The notes beneath the pieces were generated by a model. The model was not told the DNA's origin. It made no database searches and saw only the letters and a list, made by a program, of their open reading frames with translations. Position numbers and translations under genes: made by a program. Positions 11,541 to 22,879 of a DNA stretch of 64,000 bases are shown piece by piece. Each line of letters starts with the position of its first letter. The stretch's first letter is position 1. Source of the stretch: Acorus gramineus (Eukaryota; Streptophyta; Magnoliopsida; Acorales; Acoraceae); NCBI GenBank assembly GCA_030737835.1, contig JAUJYN010000034.1, positions 1,240,001 through 1,304,000 on the forward strand, read 5' to 3'.

Positions 11541-13170
11541 ACCGTACTGCATCAGGACGCAACCCAAACCCAGCCGCGATGCATCGGAGTAGACTGCGAA
11601 TCCACCACTCCCAGACAGAATGGTAAGAACTGGCGCTGAGGTGAGTCTCTGCTTCAACTCTAGGAAGCTCTCCTCGCAAGATGGGGACCACTCGAACCGG
11701 ACATCCTTCCGTGTGAGGCGGGTCAGAGGCACGGCTATCTTCGAGAAACCCTCGACAAACCTCCGATAATAACCCGCCAAACCCAGGAAGCTCCGAATCT
11801 CGGTGGGGTTCGACGGTCGCCGCCAATTCGACACGGCGAGCGTCTTGTCCGGGTCCACAGATATACCCTCGCCGGAAATCACGTGGCCTAGAAAGGCCAT
11901 ACGCTCCATCCCAAACTCGCACTTACTGAACTTGGCGAACAACTGATGTCGGGCCAAAGTCTCCAAGACAGTGCGGAGATGGTCAGCGTGCTCCTCAAGA
12001 CTCCTCGAGTACACCAGAATATCATCGATGAAGACTACCACGAAGGAGTCGAGGAAGGGCCGAAACACCCGGTTCATCAGATCCATGAAGGCCGGCGCAT
12101 TCGTCAACCCAAACGGCAGTACTCGGAACTCGTAGTGCCCATAACGGGTACGAAAGGCCGTCTTCGGAATATCCGACTCTCGGATCTTCAGCTGATAGTA
12201 GCCCGAACGGAGATCGATCTTTGAAAAGACACGCGCTCCCTGGAGCTGGTCAAACAGATCGTCAATCCACAACAAGGGGTACTTGTTCTTCACGGTCCGC
12301 TTGTTCAGCTGCCTGTAATCAATACAAAGACGCAGCGAACCGTCCTTCTTCCGAACGAACAAAACAGGGGCTCCCCACGGAGAGACACTCGGACGTGCGA
12401 AGCCCTTCTCGAGCAACTCTTCCAGCTGCTCCTTGAGCACCTTCAGCTCTGTAGGAGCTCTCGAAATCGGCTCGGTCCCCAGAATTAGATTAATCTCAAA
12501 CTCGATCGCGCGATCCGGTGGTAGTCCCGGAAGATCATCGGGAAAAACCTCTGGATATTCTGTCACGACCCGAGTCTGACTGATATCTACCCGCAGTGGT
12601 GCATCCTCCTCAGCAATGTACGCCAGAAAACCCTCACATCCTCCTTGAAGGAGTCTCCACGCCTGGATGGTAGACACGAACCCCAAAGGGGCTATGTCCC
12701 GATCGCCCATGAACTGGAAAGATCTCTGACCAGGGATGTGGAAAGACATCGACTTCGCAAAACAGTCGATACTGGCGTGGCTAGCTGAGAGCCAATCCAT
12801 TCCCAGGATGGCATCGAAGTCCGTCATGGCGAGCTCTACCAACTCTAATGGAAACTCATGCTCCGCAATCGCCACGGTACACCCCCGGTAAACAGAACGG
12901 AGGAGAATACGGTCTCCGACGGGCAATGATATCTCCAGCATAACATCAAGAGGGGCGGACACCACGCCCATCCGTCTCGCGAAAACGGGAGACACGAACG
13001 AGTGCGTGGCTCCGGAATCAAATAGCACATATGCAGGAAGCTGGGAGATCAGAACAATACCTCGGACAACGCTACCCGAAGCCTGCGCCTCCTCGGCCGT
13101 AAGTGCTGCAACACGACCCTGAACAAGCTGCGGCTGAGGAGCAGGGGCACGCCTCGCAGGCTGCACTGGC
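11540..13170 (-). pseudogene. pol: Chr-A protease and reverse transcriptase region
   Basis: Minus strand. The aspartic protease motif [14 protein letters not shown] lies at about 13000-13030. RT follows with [30 protein letters not shown] and the catalytic [11 protein letters not shown] (about 12005-12035), then [19 protein letters not shown]. RNase H begins near FAVYSDAS (about 11570). Together these would process the polyprotein and copy the RNA into DNA inside the virus-like particle. The order PR-RT-RH-IN is that of Ty3/gypsy. Part of a broken gag-pol. Confidence 0.88.
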
Positions 13171-13199
13171 TGCCTCCTCTGGTCAACTCGGCCACCCTA

Positions 13200-14433
13200 T
13201 GGCTGCTGCTGCTGGCGCGGCTGCTGCTGTAGCTGCTGCTGTGGCTGCTGTCGAGGCACAGGGGGTCGGCCAGCATCAGGGCAATCATAGGAAATATGTC
13301 TGACCCGCTGGCAATGGTAACAACGTCGCGTCTCCGGTCGCCTAGCCTGGACTGGTACTGCAGCAATAGGTGCTGGACCTCGCACTGGCACCACATCGAC
13401 TGGAGTAGCGACGGCCACTGGCTGATCAAAGCGGGGCCGCTTGCTCTTGCGACGTCCCTGGTCCTGGCTCCTGGGGGGCCTCTGGTCTGCAGAAGGGGTT
13501 TGAACCCCCAAAGGAACCCCAAGGTCTCGCTCAACTGTCCTCGCACGAGACACCAAGTCTGAGTACCTCGAGAACGCCTGTGAGGTGACGTGCACCCTGA
13601 TGGTGCTAATGAGACCCATCTCGAAACGACGGCATCGCGTCTCCTCATCCATCACTAAGGCGGGGGCGAACCGAGAAAGCCTCGTGAAACGTGTAGAGTA
13701 ATCAGCGACTGACATGGAGCCCTACGTCAGCTGCTCGAACTCTCGCATCACGATCTGACGTGTCGAAAATGGGAAGTACTCCTCCATGAAGTAACTCCGG
13801 AATCCAGCCCATAGAAGTCACCCCACACCCTCGGGGATGTCCACCGATCGGGTAGCCCACCAGTCGGCGGCGCTACCCTTCAACATGAAGGTGGCCAGTG
13901 AGACACGCTGGCGGTCGGTGCAGTGCATGGTCGAGAAGATCTTGTCTATCTCCATCAACCAACGCTCGGGGGCAAGGGGGTCCGTCGACAGGCCATGGAA
14001 CTCGGGAGGGTGAAGCTTCAGAAAGGCGGTGAGGCCGCTCTGATGCACTCGTGCCGCAGCCTCTAGCTCCACCTCCCTCTCCAGGGGATCCTGAATTCCC
14101 TCTACTGGAATCTCCACTGGGACAGGGGGTACCTCGGGCACCACCGGTGGATCTGCTACCAAGGGGACCTGCGGAACTGCCTCGCGGGCCGCCCGCAGCT
14201 CCTGGATCTCTCGCCTGATCAGCCAACGCCCTAGTCTGGGCCTCCAATGCCCTAGTCTGAGTCTCCAATAGATCTGCGATACGAGCATAAGCACGCTCCC
14301 ATGCAGGAGGCTCCTGCGCTGGTCCTGGCCCAATAGCCGAGGACCCTCCAGTAGACTCCTCGCCTCTGGTAGGTTCGGAAACCTCCAAGGCCTGAGGGGG
14401 ACCACGTCCACGCATCCCTCTGCGAGGAGGCAT
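13200..14433 (-). pseudogene. gag: Chr-A gag region
   Basis: Starts near 14433 with MPPRRGMRGRG, matching the Chr-C start MPPRGGRRGHG. A coiled, Glu/Arg-rich N-terminal part (ETQTRALEAQTRALADQ) precedes the capsid-like gag domain (AFLKLHPPEFHG, PLAPERWLMEIDKIF, SLATFMLKGSAADWW). A CCHC knuckle (CYHCQRVRHISYDC) lies at 13281-13322 and is followed by a Gln-rich stretch. Gag would form the particle and bind the RNA. Broken. Confidence 0.87.
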
Positions 14434-14528
14434 ATCAGCAACCTAAGAAACAGACACTAGGATCAGAATACTCATATAGAAATCCTAGGACTCATCTCTA
14501 AGAAAACAATTGGCTCTGACAGGACCAG

Positions 14529-14540
14529 GCTCTGATACCA
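14529..14540 (-). other. primer binding site of Chr-A (tRNA-iMet)
   Basis: Minus strand TGGTATCAGAGC, complementary to the 3' end of plant initiator tRNA-Met. It lies five bases downstream of the 5' LTR end (14546 in plus coordinates). The short leader 14434-14528 separates it from gag. Confidence 0.92.
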
Positions 14541-14545
14541 ACTTT

Positions 14546-15913
14546 TGTCACGCCCCAGGGCGGCCGTCCCCGATACGTGGCAAATATATATAATATCAGC
14601 AGTCCATACAGGAGATCAATAAAAGACTCTAAACAACATCGAAGATAATAACACAATTAACAATGTAGCTGACATAATATATATACATATAGCGGAAGCT
14701 TAAACGACTGAGTCTGTAATTCAAAGACATATTACAGACCAGAATACATAATCAACTGTCCTGTGAGAGCCAATATAAACAAAGACATCCATATACAAGT
14801 ATTGTGACCAAGCACGAATAACAATACATAGCAAAAAGAAGGGGATGCTGATGGCCTCTCACTCGCAGAACCCAAAACGCGAACGCTGCTCTGCTACTGA
14901 TGTGATGCCTCGGGGAGCTCCTCCTTCAGATCCGACTCAGTAACAACTGGAGGAAAAGATATGAGAGGGGTGAGCCACACGCTCAGTGAATGGCACAATC
15001 TATGCAACACAACTCATATTAACCTTAAAATAATAAAAGTCCCAAAATGGGAGTAACTGCACAATTTGGTGGGTCGTAGCGTCGCCGACCCACCCCACCC
15101 TCACCCTCACCCTTTAGAGGTGACATAGGACTTTTGGGACAGATTAGACTGCTCCACACCCTTGGTCCACCGGTAGCCCTTTCCCCGGGTAGCCTCTACC
15201 TGGTATACTCCCATGGTCAGTACATTCCCGAATGCATCGGTAGTACCTACCGATGGGAGCCCTCTGTCAGGACAGCTTTTCCCAACCCGGTTAGTTCCTA
15301 CTCGGATCCAACGAAGGGGAGAAAACAACCTACTCTCACGGATACGATCCTCTTGGATCCGTCGACAACGATTACTAACACTACTAAGGTAATGAATTCT
15401 CAAGAATTCCTCCGAGCGCATAACTAAGATGCGGGAAAAACATACATTATAATAACAAGGTTATAATATTCTCTAAGGCATGCTTATACTAACATATTCT
15501 CATTTTGATTTAATTAAATTAAACTAAATGGGAAACATGCATAGATCAAGGCTTTTCAAGCATGGGACATGGTGTCTAGGCATGTATGGGCCTCTTATAC
15601 ATGATACATGGATGTATATCCCTAGCATACAATGTCTAACATGGCATGGTTACATCATAGCAAAGCATGCAACATAGTTTTCATTCACACAAGTTAATAT
15701 GTAGTTATGGTGCCCCAGGGGAGGGCAATGCACGCCTACGTGCATCGAACGCCTCCCTACTGGGTTGGATTGACCCACTCACCGCAACCCGGGTCGTTGC
15801 GTGACCGTTCGCCAAGATCTGCAAGACAAGGGCATTCAATATGGTGAGTATAACTACACAAATATACATGGAATTTACTAGAAATGCCAGAAACTCAGAC
15901 AAGCATGCATAGG
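14546..15913 (-). repeat. 5' LTR of Chr-A, first part
   Basis: Matches 6990-8367 nearly base for base. It includes one tile copy and the 36-nt splice-like module at 15783-15818. It is interrupted at 15914 by another LTR start. The rest of this LTR is found at 25853-26582 and 29121-29367. Confidence 0.88.
15783..15818 (-). other. candidate micro-exon in the Chr-A 5' LTR
   Basis: 36 nt, minus strand, between CTTGCAG and GTGAGTGGG. It differs at a few bases from the partner at 8234-8269 but both flanks are kept. Confidence 0.45.
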
Positions 15914-16546
15914 TGTCACGCCCCAGGGCGTCCGACCTCGATACATGGCAAATATATATAATATCAGCAGTCCATACAAGAGATCAATAAACAACTCTAA
16001 ACAACATCGAAAATGACAACACAATAAATAATGTAGCTGACATAATATATATACATATAGCGAAAGCTTAAACGACTGAGTCTGTAATTCAAAGACATAT
16101 TACAGACCAGAATACATAATCAACTGTCCTGTGAGAGCCAATATAAACAAAGACATCCAAATACAAGTGTTGTGCCCAAGCACGGATAACAATACATACA
16201 AGCAAAGAAGGGGATACTGATGGCCTCTCACTCGCAGAACCCAAAACGTGAACGCTGCTCCGCTACTGATGTGATGCCTCGGGGAGCTCCTCCTTCAGAT
16301 CCGACTCAGTAACAACTGGAGGAAAACAATATGCGAGGGGTGACCCACACGCTCAGTGAATGGCACAATCTATGCAACACAACTCATATTAACCTTAAAA
16401 TAATTAAAGTCCCTAAACGGGAGTAACTGTACAAGCTAGTGGGTCGTAACATCGCCGACCCACCCCACCCTCACCCTCACCCTTTAGGGGTGACATGGGC
16501 CTTTTGGGACAGACTAGACTGCTCTCCACCCTTGGTCCACCGGTAG
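15914..16546 (-). mobile_element. LTR fragment nested in the Chr-A 5' LTR
   Basis: Begins TGTCACGCCCCAGGGCGTCC inside the Chr-A LTR and follows the Chr-A LTR sequence to CCACCGGTAG, where the Ath-1 LTR begins. It represents the first 630 bp or so of a closely related LTR. The rest of it is not seen, so it was truncated when, or after, Ath-1 arrived. Confidence 0.8.
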
Positions 16547-17986
16547 TGATTGATTATTAAAGTTGTTATTAATTACCGCAAGTGCACGGATCATTACAGA
16601 AGTATAGATCTAGCAAATACGGGTCGATCCCACAGAGAATTGTTCAAATTAAATTATTAATTGATTTACCTAATCGAATTAGACAGGAAGATTGATGAAG
16701 GTTTATTTTTTTATTTTATTTTTTAAAAAAATGAATATTAATATAAAAAGATAACTAGGGTTTTAGAATCCACCATGCAATACCAATTTAGGGGTTATAT
16801 TCAAATGTGAAACTCCACCATATAACTCAATCAATATTGACGTTAGTCAAATACCAATCGGAAATTAAATATTTAAAATCACATTAATTATTTCATAAAA
16901 TGATCTATCTCCTTCCCTTTATAAAATCTACCAACTCAATATTCAACTTGTTAAGAAGAGCATAAAATATCAGAGAACCTAATCAAAGCATATTTTATCA
17001 AATCAAATACAAGAGATTTTTGAAGAAGGTAATAAGAAATTCACATGAAAGGTTTCAAAAGAGAATTGAAGGAGAGATTGATATTCAATAAAGCAAACAA
17101 TATGGAGAATTCAGATCTAAATATAAAATCCTAAACTAGCATTGCATGGTTTCATCTTCAACCCTAGTTGAAGATTTAGCTACTAGAAAACATGATCAAA
17201 CTAAATAAAAAATCAAAGACATCATATTATTGAAAAATTCTTGAAAATAAAAATACTAAAGTAATATTAAAATTCAGATCTAAATATATACAAACATCCA
17301 AAGATATGAGATGAAAAGAAAAACAAAAACAAAGCAAAACTCTTGAATCTTTCTTCTCCTTCGGTTGTCCCTTTGCCTCCTTCTTTGATTCTTTTCTTGG
17401 CTTCATATGTGTTCCTTTTATAGCCTCCAGCCTTGAATCTTGACCATTGATTTGCAATGAATTGGATGGTTAAGATTGGCCATCAACCTTCCTCATATGA
17501 ATATTTGACAATTTTAGCAGGTAAAATCTTTCATTCCCGTCATTAATTTTCTGCAGAATCTTCGGATGAATTTTTGACCCCTAATAAGGTGGAATTGCAA
17601 AATATTCATGAAACATTGATTTGTAGATCTTGAAAATATCTTTTCAACGCCATATTTTGGGCCAAAATACGATATTTGAGGCAAAAGTTATGGTCAAAAT
17701 AGTGGGACGGTTTTAACATTGATTTGAAGAATATTTGATTGGATTTTGATTTTTGATTCTCTCTTCACCAAATCTTTATCTAGCATAATTTTGGATCTTC
17801 AAGAATCCTCTTGATTCTCCTTCATATCTTTAAATGCTTTATAGAATATTTTGCATTGATAATCATCATTTATCTCAATTACCTGCAATAACAAATAAAT
17901 TCTGAATATTAGTCATTATTACACATAAAATTAGGAAATAGAAAACTAAATTAAGGGGATTAAATGTGCAAATAATACGCTTATCA
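16547..17986 (-). repeat. 3' LTR of Ath-1
   Basis: 1440 bp, plus-strand ends TGATTGATTATT and CGCTTATCA. Next to it (17987-18001) the minus strand reads GGTTTGGGGGTATT, a polypurine tract. AT-rich throughout. Matches 22880-24329 with few differences. Confidence 0.9.
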
Positions 17987-19358
17987 AATACCCCCAAACC
18001 TAGATTTTGCTAGTCCTCTAGCAACTAAAGTGATTAAAAACAAGGATAAGGCCACTTTCGCAGGCTCTCACGGTTGCATTTAGCGTATGCAACAAGCCCT
18101 TAAACCCCTAGGTCACCCCTAGTGGACGAGTTTGACTCGTGAGGGTTTGCAGCGAATCTACCCACAAAATTCTTTTTTTTTTTTTTCTGCCATAATCCCA
18201 TGATAGTATCAAAGAGCTCAAGATATTAAATTCTTTTCAGAAAAGTACTTAATGTAATGACATGGTGTGCTCGTGAAAATCTGGACAACACTCAAGAGAT
18301 TCAGACTCCTAAGTAGGAATTTTCCTTCTAATTGCTGTCGAACGGTTGGTTCTCCCTTAGACACTGAGTCAAAACCAGAATAGTCTACTAAGCCAGTAAG
18401 AGATTTGGATGTTCACTTTATTACCTCATGGGCTTTATATGTGATATTCCAGCTTACTTACTATCTTTTACAGGGAGGCTTTCACTCTATCACTGTCGAA
18501 TCGGTCTTTAAACTTCAACATAATGATTGCTAATCTCTTTGTTCAAAGCACCTTAGATATTATCTCATTGAATTTTTTTTTTCTTCTTCTTCTTCTTCTT
18601 TTTTTTTTTTTTTTCTTTTGAAAAAGTACTCTATCAATTTTTTTTTTTTTTAAGACCTAATGATAAGTAGCCCTTTTCCACTGTACTTGTGATTCAATGG
18701 TTGCTTTTCAATTGATGTAAACCCTAACTCCTTATCAAGCAAACCAATGAACTAGACTTTTAGGTTCAACAGGTTTTAGAAAGTTCTTAACATTCTAGGC
18801 AATTATTAAGTCGACTCCACAAATTCATCTTAACTCAAAAATGCATCCAGATGTGTAGTGACTTTTCCAATATCAAGCACTTAAGACCTACTAAAATAGA
18901 AATTAACATAAGAGTTCATGCTACCATCATAGGGATATAGGCATTTTTTTTTTTTTTTTGAATACTCTATCGTAACTGAGAATAATGAATCACATGATAA
19001 ATTCAAAATGTCAAAAACCCCCCAAACCTAATCCACACATTGTCCTCAATGTTCATATATTTGGACACGTGAAATATTAGAGAATAAAAAAGGAAGAATT
19101 TTACCATATCAAGTGATCACCATTGAACTGCTGCTATACGATGGCATCAAAACAATTTCATTAGTTCAACATACTTCAAAATAAAGACTACATCCAATGA
19201 CTCGATGATAGTGGATGCAAACAAACATAAAATCTAGACTAAAAATGGAAAATTACCCTAACGCCCCCAAACCTAGTTTACAGCATGAACAAGGAAATGA
19301 TGATTCGGGAGGAAAGGCAACCCAGAAAAATATGGTACAAAACAATTATCAAGAGAGC
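17987..19358 (-). other. 3' non-coding region of Ath-1
   Basis: No open frame of note. It contains poly-T and CTT runs (about 18178-18188, 18569-18613, 18946-18958) and a second GGTTTGGGGGG-like tract (minus strand, about 19019-19028). It lies where pol and 3' non-coding sequence would be in a full Athila/Tat element. A near-identical copy is at 24330-25716. Confidence 0.8.
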
Positions 19359-22010
19359 TTAATCTTGATAGATGGAATCATGGAGGTGAATGACCTCCAT
19401 TTTCTCCAGCGGTAACTCCAAAAATGGTTTAAGTTCTAGCTTGGGAGGCTCATCAATGGAAGGAAGGGGTGGTGACAGAGGAGGGGGCTCAGACTTTGGT
19501 TGCCACTTATTAAATGGGATGGTTGTTTCTGAATCTAGGAGAGCATTTACTTCCATGATCGATTTTTCCATATCAAAATTTTCTCCAAAGTGGGCAAGAC
19601 AAAACTCCAAAGGATCTTTCGTGCTCATAGAATGATGTTTCAAATCTTCAATTATTTCCTCAATAGAATTCACATCCTCTAATTCATCATTATAATCTCC
19701 TGGTTGTGTTCCAATGTGGAAGATATTTAGGTCAACTGTCATATTTCCAAAAGATAATTTCATCAATCCATTTCGACAGTTAATCAAAGCATTAGATGTA
19801 GCCAGAAATGGTCTGCCTAAAATTACAGGAATTTGCCCTTTCGGGTTCAGAACAGGTTGGGTTTCTAAAACTATAAAGTCAACAGGAAAGATGAAATCCC
19901 CAACCTTAATCAGGACATCCTCAATGACACCTTTAGGAATTTTCACAGATCGATCTGCTAATTGTAAGGTCACTGGGGTAGGCCTCAATTCTCCTATGCC
20001 TAACTGTTTGTACACTGAATAGGGCAGTAGATTTACACTCGCACCTAAGTCTAGCAAAGCTCGATCAATATTGGTGTCTCCAATCACACATGAAATGGTG
20101 GGACAACCTGGGTCCTTATACTTGATTGGAGTTTCACATGAAAGAATGGAGCTTACATGGGATGCTAGGAAAGCTTTCTTGGGTACATTGTTGGTCCTCT
20201 TTTGGGTGCATAAGTCCTTCAAAAATTTAGCATACGCTGGTACTTGTTGGATAGCATCTAGGAGCGGAATGTTCACGCGAACTTGCTTAAACACTTCTAA
20301 AATTTTATCTAGCTGGGTAGATTTCTTAGTTGAACCTAATCGCTGAGGATATGGGGCCTTGGGAACATAAATTCTCCCAGGAGAATCATTGGGCTTTGCT
20401 TTCTCTGGGATGGATGGGCTAGGAGGGATGGGTTCAGAACCTGGGTCCTCATGAATAAATTTGGGCTTGTCCTTATCATCTTCAACATCATTATTAGGCA
20501 TAATAACCTTGTTGTCCACTTGTCTACCAGACCTAAGAGTAGTGATTGCATTAACCTGGTTGGACTGGTTACTAGAAGAATCTTGGATTTGTCCTTGAAG
20601 AATGGGTCCTCTAGGGTTAGGCTCAGGTTGACTAGGAAATTTTCCTTTCTCTCTCTCATTTATGGTGGTGGCCAATTGACCAACTTGAATCTCGAGACGG
20701 GAGATTGCCTGTGTGGTGGATTGAAGGATTTGCCCTGTAGATTGCATAAATTGATTCAAAGTGGCAGACATCTGGGAGGATGATTGAGTTAGATTTTGAG
20801 TGGACTTCATAAGAACATCTAATCCTTTCTCAAAGGAAGAGAACTTCTTCTCATTTTCTATTTGAAACCCAGGCGGAGGAAATGGAGTAGGAATGGGTCC
20901 TGTGTTTGGTCTAGGATACATGGGAGCTTGAGGAGGTCCCTGTGGGCCTCCCTGGTGTGGGCCTTGAGTCCACGACAGATTTGGATGATTCCTCCATCCA
21001 GGATTATAAGTTTGAGCATATGGGTCATTTTTCCTCCACTGTAAGCTATTGGCATGTTCGGCCCAACTTTCCTTGTGGGATGACAGGGAAGGACAGTCTT
21101 CCGCTAGGTGATTTGAAGATTTACATAAAATGCAGAGAATAGTAGAGTTGGAGGTGGAGACTTGATTAACAGAATCATGATTTGGTTTCATCTCTAGGGC
21201 CTCCACTCTACGAATGAGAGATGCAAACTTGGCTTCAGACTCAAAGCTACTATCAATGGAATGAATACCTCCCTTAGAAGGCATGGGTTTCTCAGGCTCT
21301 CTAATTGTCTCCCATTGCATGGATTTTTCAGCTACTTCTTCCAAAAATGCCCATGCTTCAGTTTCATTTTTATTGGTAAATTCACCACTACACATTGATT
21401 CAACCATAGTCCTTGTGGTGTAATTCAAACCTTCATATAAAATTTGCACTAATCTCCAAACCTCAAATCCATGATGAGGACATTGCAACAACAAGTCCTT
21501 GAATCTCTCTAAATATCTCCATAAAGATTCTCCCTCCTTTTGAATGAATTGATTTATATTCATGCGAATCTTAGCAGTTTTATGATTAGGAAAGAACTTC
21601 TTCAAAAATATCATAACTAATTGATCCCAAGTGGTGATAGATTTTGCGGGTAGAGCATACAACCACTTTTTAGCATTATCTTTGAGGGAGAAGTTGATTA
21701 ACCTCAACCGGATTGAATCATCAGTTAGCTGTTGAAGTTTTAGAGTGGAACAAACTTCCTCAAATTCCCTAATGAAAAGATATGGATCCTCAGATCCATC
21801 AAATTTTGGGAGCATATTAATCATCCCAGGCTTGATCTCAAAGTTGTTAGCATTGGTTGTTGGTAACACAATGCATGAGGGTTGCGTAGTTCTAGATGGA
21901 TACATGTAATCCTTCAAGGTCTTTGGAATGACATCTACTGTGTTATCCATGGTGATGGTTGAATCGGTACGAATCAATCGGTTTTTAGAATCCCTAGACC
22001 AAATGCTCAT
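19359..22010 (-). CDS. gag: Ath-1 gag-protease polyprotein, 883 aa
   Basis: One open frame. Residues of about 60-240 form a retrotransposon gag domain (MLPKFDGSEDPYLFIREF, KWLYALPAKSITTWDQL, FKDLLLQCPHHGFEVWRLVQ). A CCHC knuckle CILCKSSNHLAEDC sits near residue 292 (21093-21134). A Pro/Gln-rich linker follows, then QVGQLATTINEREKGKFPSQ. The aspartic protease motif LLDLGASVNLLP lies near residue 654 (20043-20051 for DLG) with VILGRPFLATSNALI downstream. The end (PPKLELKPFLELPLEK) resembles the gag-protease/RT linker of Athila/Tat elements, but no RT follows. The protein would assemble particles and cleave itself. A second in-frame Met at residue 21 could be the real start. It lies on the minus strand between the primer-site leader and the 3' non-coding part. 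Confidence 0.88.
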   Translation of the reverse strand: MSIWSRDSKNRLIRTDSTITMDNTVDVIPKTLKDYMYPSRTTQPSCIVLPTTNANNFEIKPGMINMLPKFDGSEDPYLFIREFEEVCSTLKLQQLTDDSIRLRLINFSLKDNAKKWLYALPAKSITTWDQLVMIFLKKFFPNHKTAKIRMNINQFIQKEGESLWRYLERFKDLLLQCPHHGFEVWRLVQILYEGLNYTTRTMVESMCSGEFTNKNETEAWAFLEEVAEKSMQWETIREPEKPMPSKGGIHSIDSSFESEAKFASLIRRVEALEMKPNHDSVNQVSTSNSTILCILCKSSNHLAEDCPSLSSHKESWAEHANSLQWRKNDPYAQTYNPGWRNHPNLSWTQGPHQGGPQGPPQAPMYPRPNTGPIPTPFPPPGFQIENEKKFSSFEKGLDVLMKSTQNLTQSSSQMSATLNQFMQSTGQILQSTTQAISRLEIQVGQLATTINEREKGKFPSQPEPNPRGPILQGQIQDSSSNQSNQVNAITTLRSGRQVDNKVIMPNNDVEDDKDKPKFIHEDPGSEPIPPSPSIPEKAKPNDSPGRIYVPKAPYPQRLGSTKKSTQLDKILEVFKQVRVNIPLLDAIQQVPAYAKFLKDLCTQKRTNNVPKKAFLASHVSSILSCETPIKYKDPGCPTISCVIGDTNIDRALLDLGASVNLLPYSVYKQLGIGELRPTPVTLQLADRSVKIPKGVIEDVLIKVGDFIFPVDFIVLETQPVLNPKGQIPVILGRPFLATSNALINCRNGLMKLSFGNMTVDLNIFHIGTQPGDYNDELEDVNSIEEIIEDLKHHSMSTKDPLEFCLAHFGENFDMEKSIMEVNALLDSETTIPFNKWQPKSEPPPLSPPLPSIDEPPKLELKPFLELPLEKMEVIHLHDSIYQD

Positions 22011-22855
22011 AAATCAAAATATCTCAAATCAAGAATATACTTTCACAACCAACATATTAAGATTTATCTTGTTAAGTGAGGGATGATGATTTTTAAAAGA
22101 TCTAGTTGTTGAGGATCTTCCTCCTTAAAGGACAGCTCCTAACTGTTCCAAGATATGCCTTAAGCTTGCCAGTTAACGATCAACCACTCAACAACCAGGA
22201 AAGTGTAAAGGATTAGTGGGGGGTCTTCCACGCTTTCGCGTGTTCCTCAATTAAGTAACCACGTCCTTTAAGGTAGAAACCTTATGAAACCACTTTCCTA
22301 GACATCATTAAACGGTTAATGGCTCACTGAAGTATCCTTGGCGTCTCTTGTCCTATTGAGCTCGAAAACCTAGGGCCAAGTCTACTTCATCTTATTTTAA
22401 TTAGGCTCATGGGTTTGACAAATGCTCAAGATGATGATTTGTGGGCCAAGGAAGGGCGATGAAATCCCCACCTTATGTTATGTGGGACAACCCTTAGATG
22501 GATTAATTAATGTATGCTAATTGAAAAATGCACACACCGAAAATCCCAATCAACCCCAAAAGTAACCCACTTGCAGAAGATTCGTGGGTGAATGAAATAC
22601 TCACAACTCACACACAGTGAGGGAAGAATTAAATCCACCTTTTTGCCGTGATGAAATGGTTCACCTTAGGGTCGCCTTCGAACACTTTTGGATACTCGTT
22701 TAGAGAAAGAATGGTCTAAGCCTTACACCATTCTTTGTTGTGTTCTTGTAGGTTCTTGATATCCTGCAAAATATGAAGAGAAAAAATCAGCAAAAGTAAA
22801 GAAAAAAAAAACTAATCCGAAAGATAAATCAACATCAAATATAATATGAAACAAT
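22011..22855 (-). other. leader of Ath-1
   Basis: About 845 bp between the primer site and gag with no convincing frame. Long untranslated leaders are usual in Athila/Tat elements. Confidence 0.7.
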
Positions 22856-22873
22856 TCCCCGGCAACGGCGCCA
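22856..22873 (-). other. primer binding site of Ath-1 (tRNA-Asp)
   Basis: Minus strand TGGCGCCGTTGCCGGGGA, complementary to the 3' end of plant tRNA-Asp. It lies six bases from the LTR end at 22880. This primer is the common one for Athila/Tat elements and differs from the tRNA-iMet primer of the chromoviruses here. Confidence 0.9.
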
Positions 22874-22879
22874 AAAACT

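Noticed and set aside
13103-13303. Ala-rich plus-strand frames opposite the gag Gln-rich region (also 34469-35011)
   Set aside because: They are antisense shadows of CAG-type repeats in the gag coding sequence.
14529-14540. possible tRNA gene at the tRNA-iMet match
   Set aside because: Only the last 12 bases of the tRNA are matched, in the primer-site position next to an LTR. No cloverleaf is present. The same holds for 22856-22873, 35974-35985, 51280-51291 and 63229-63240.
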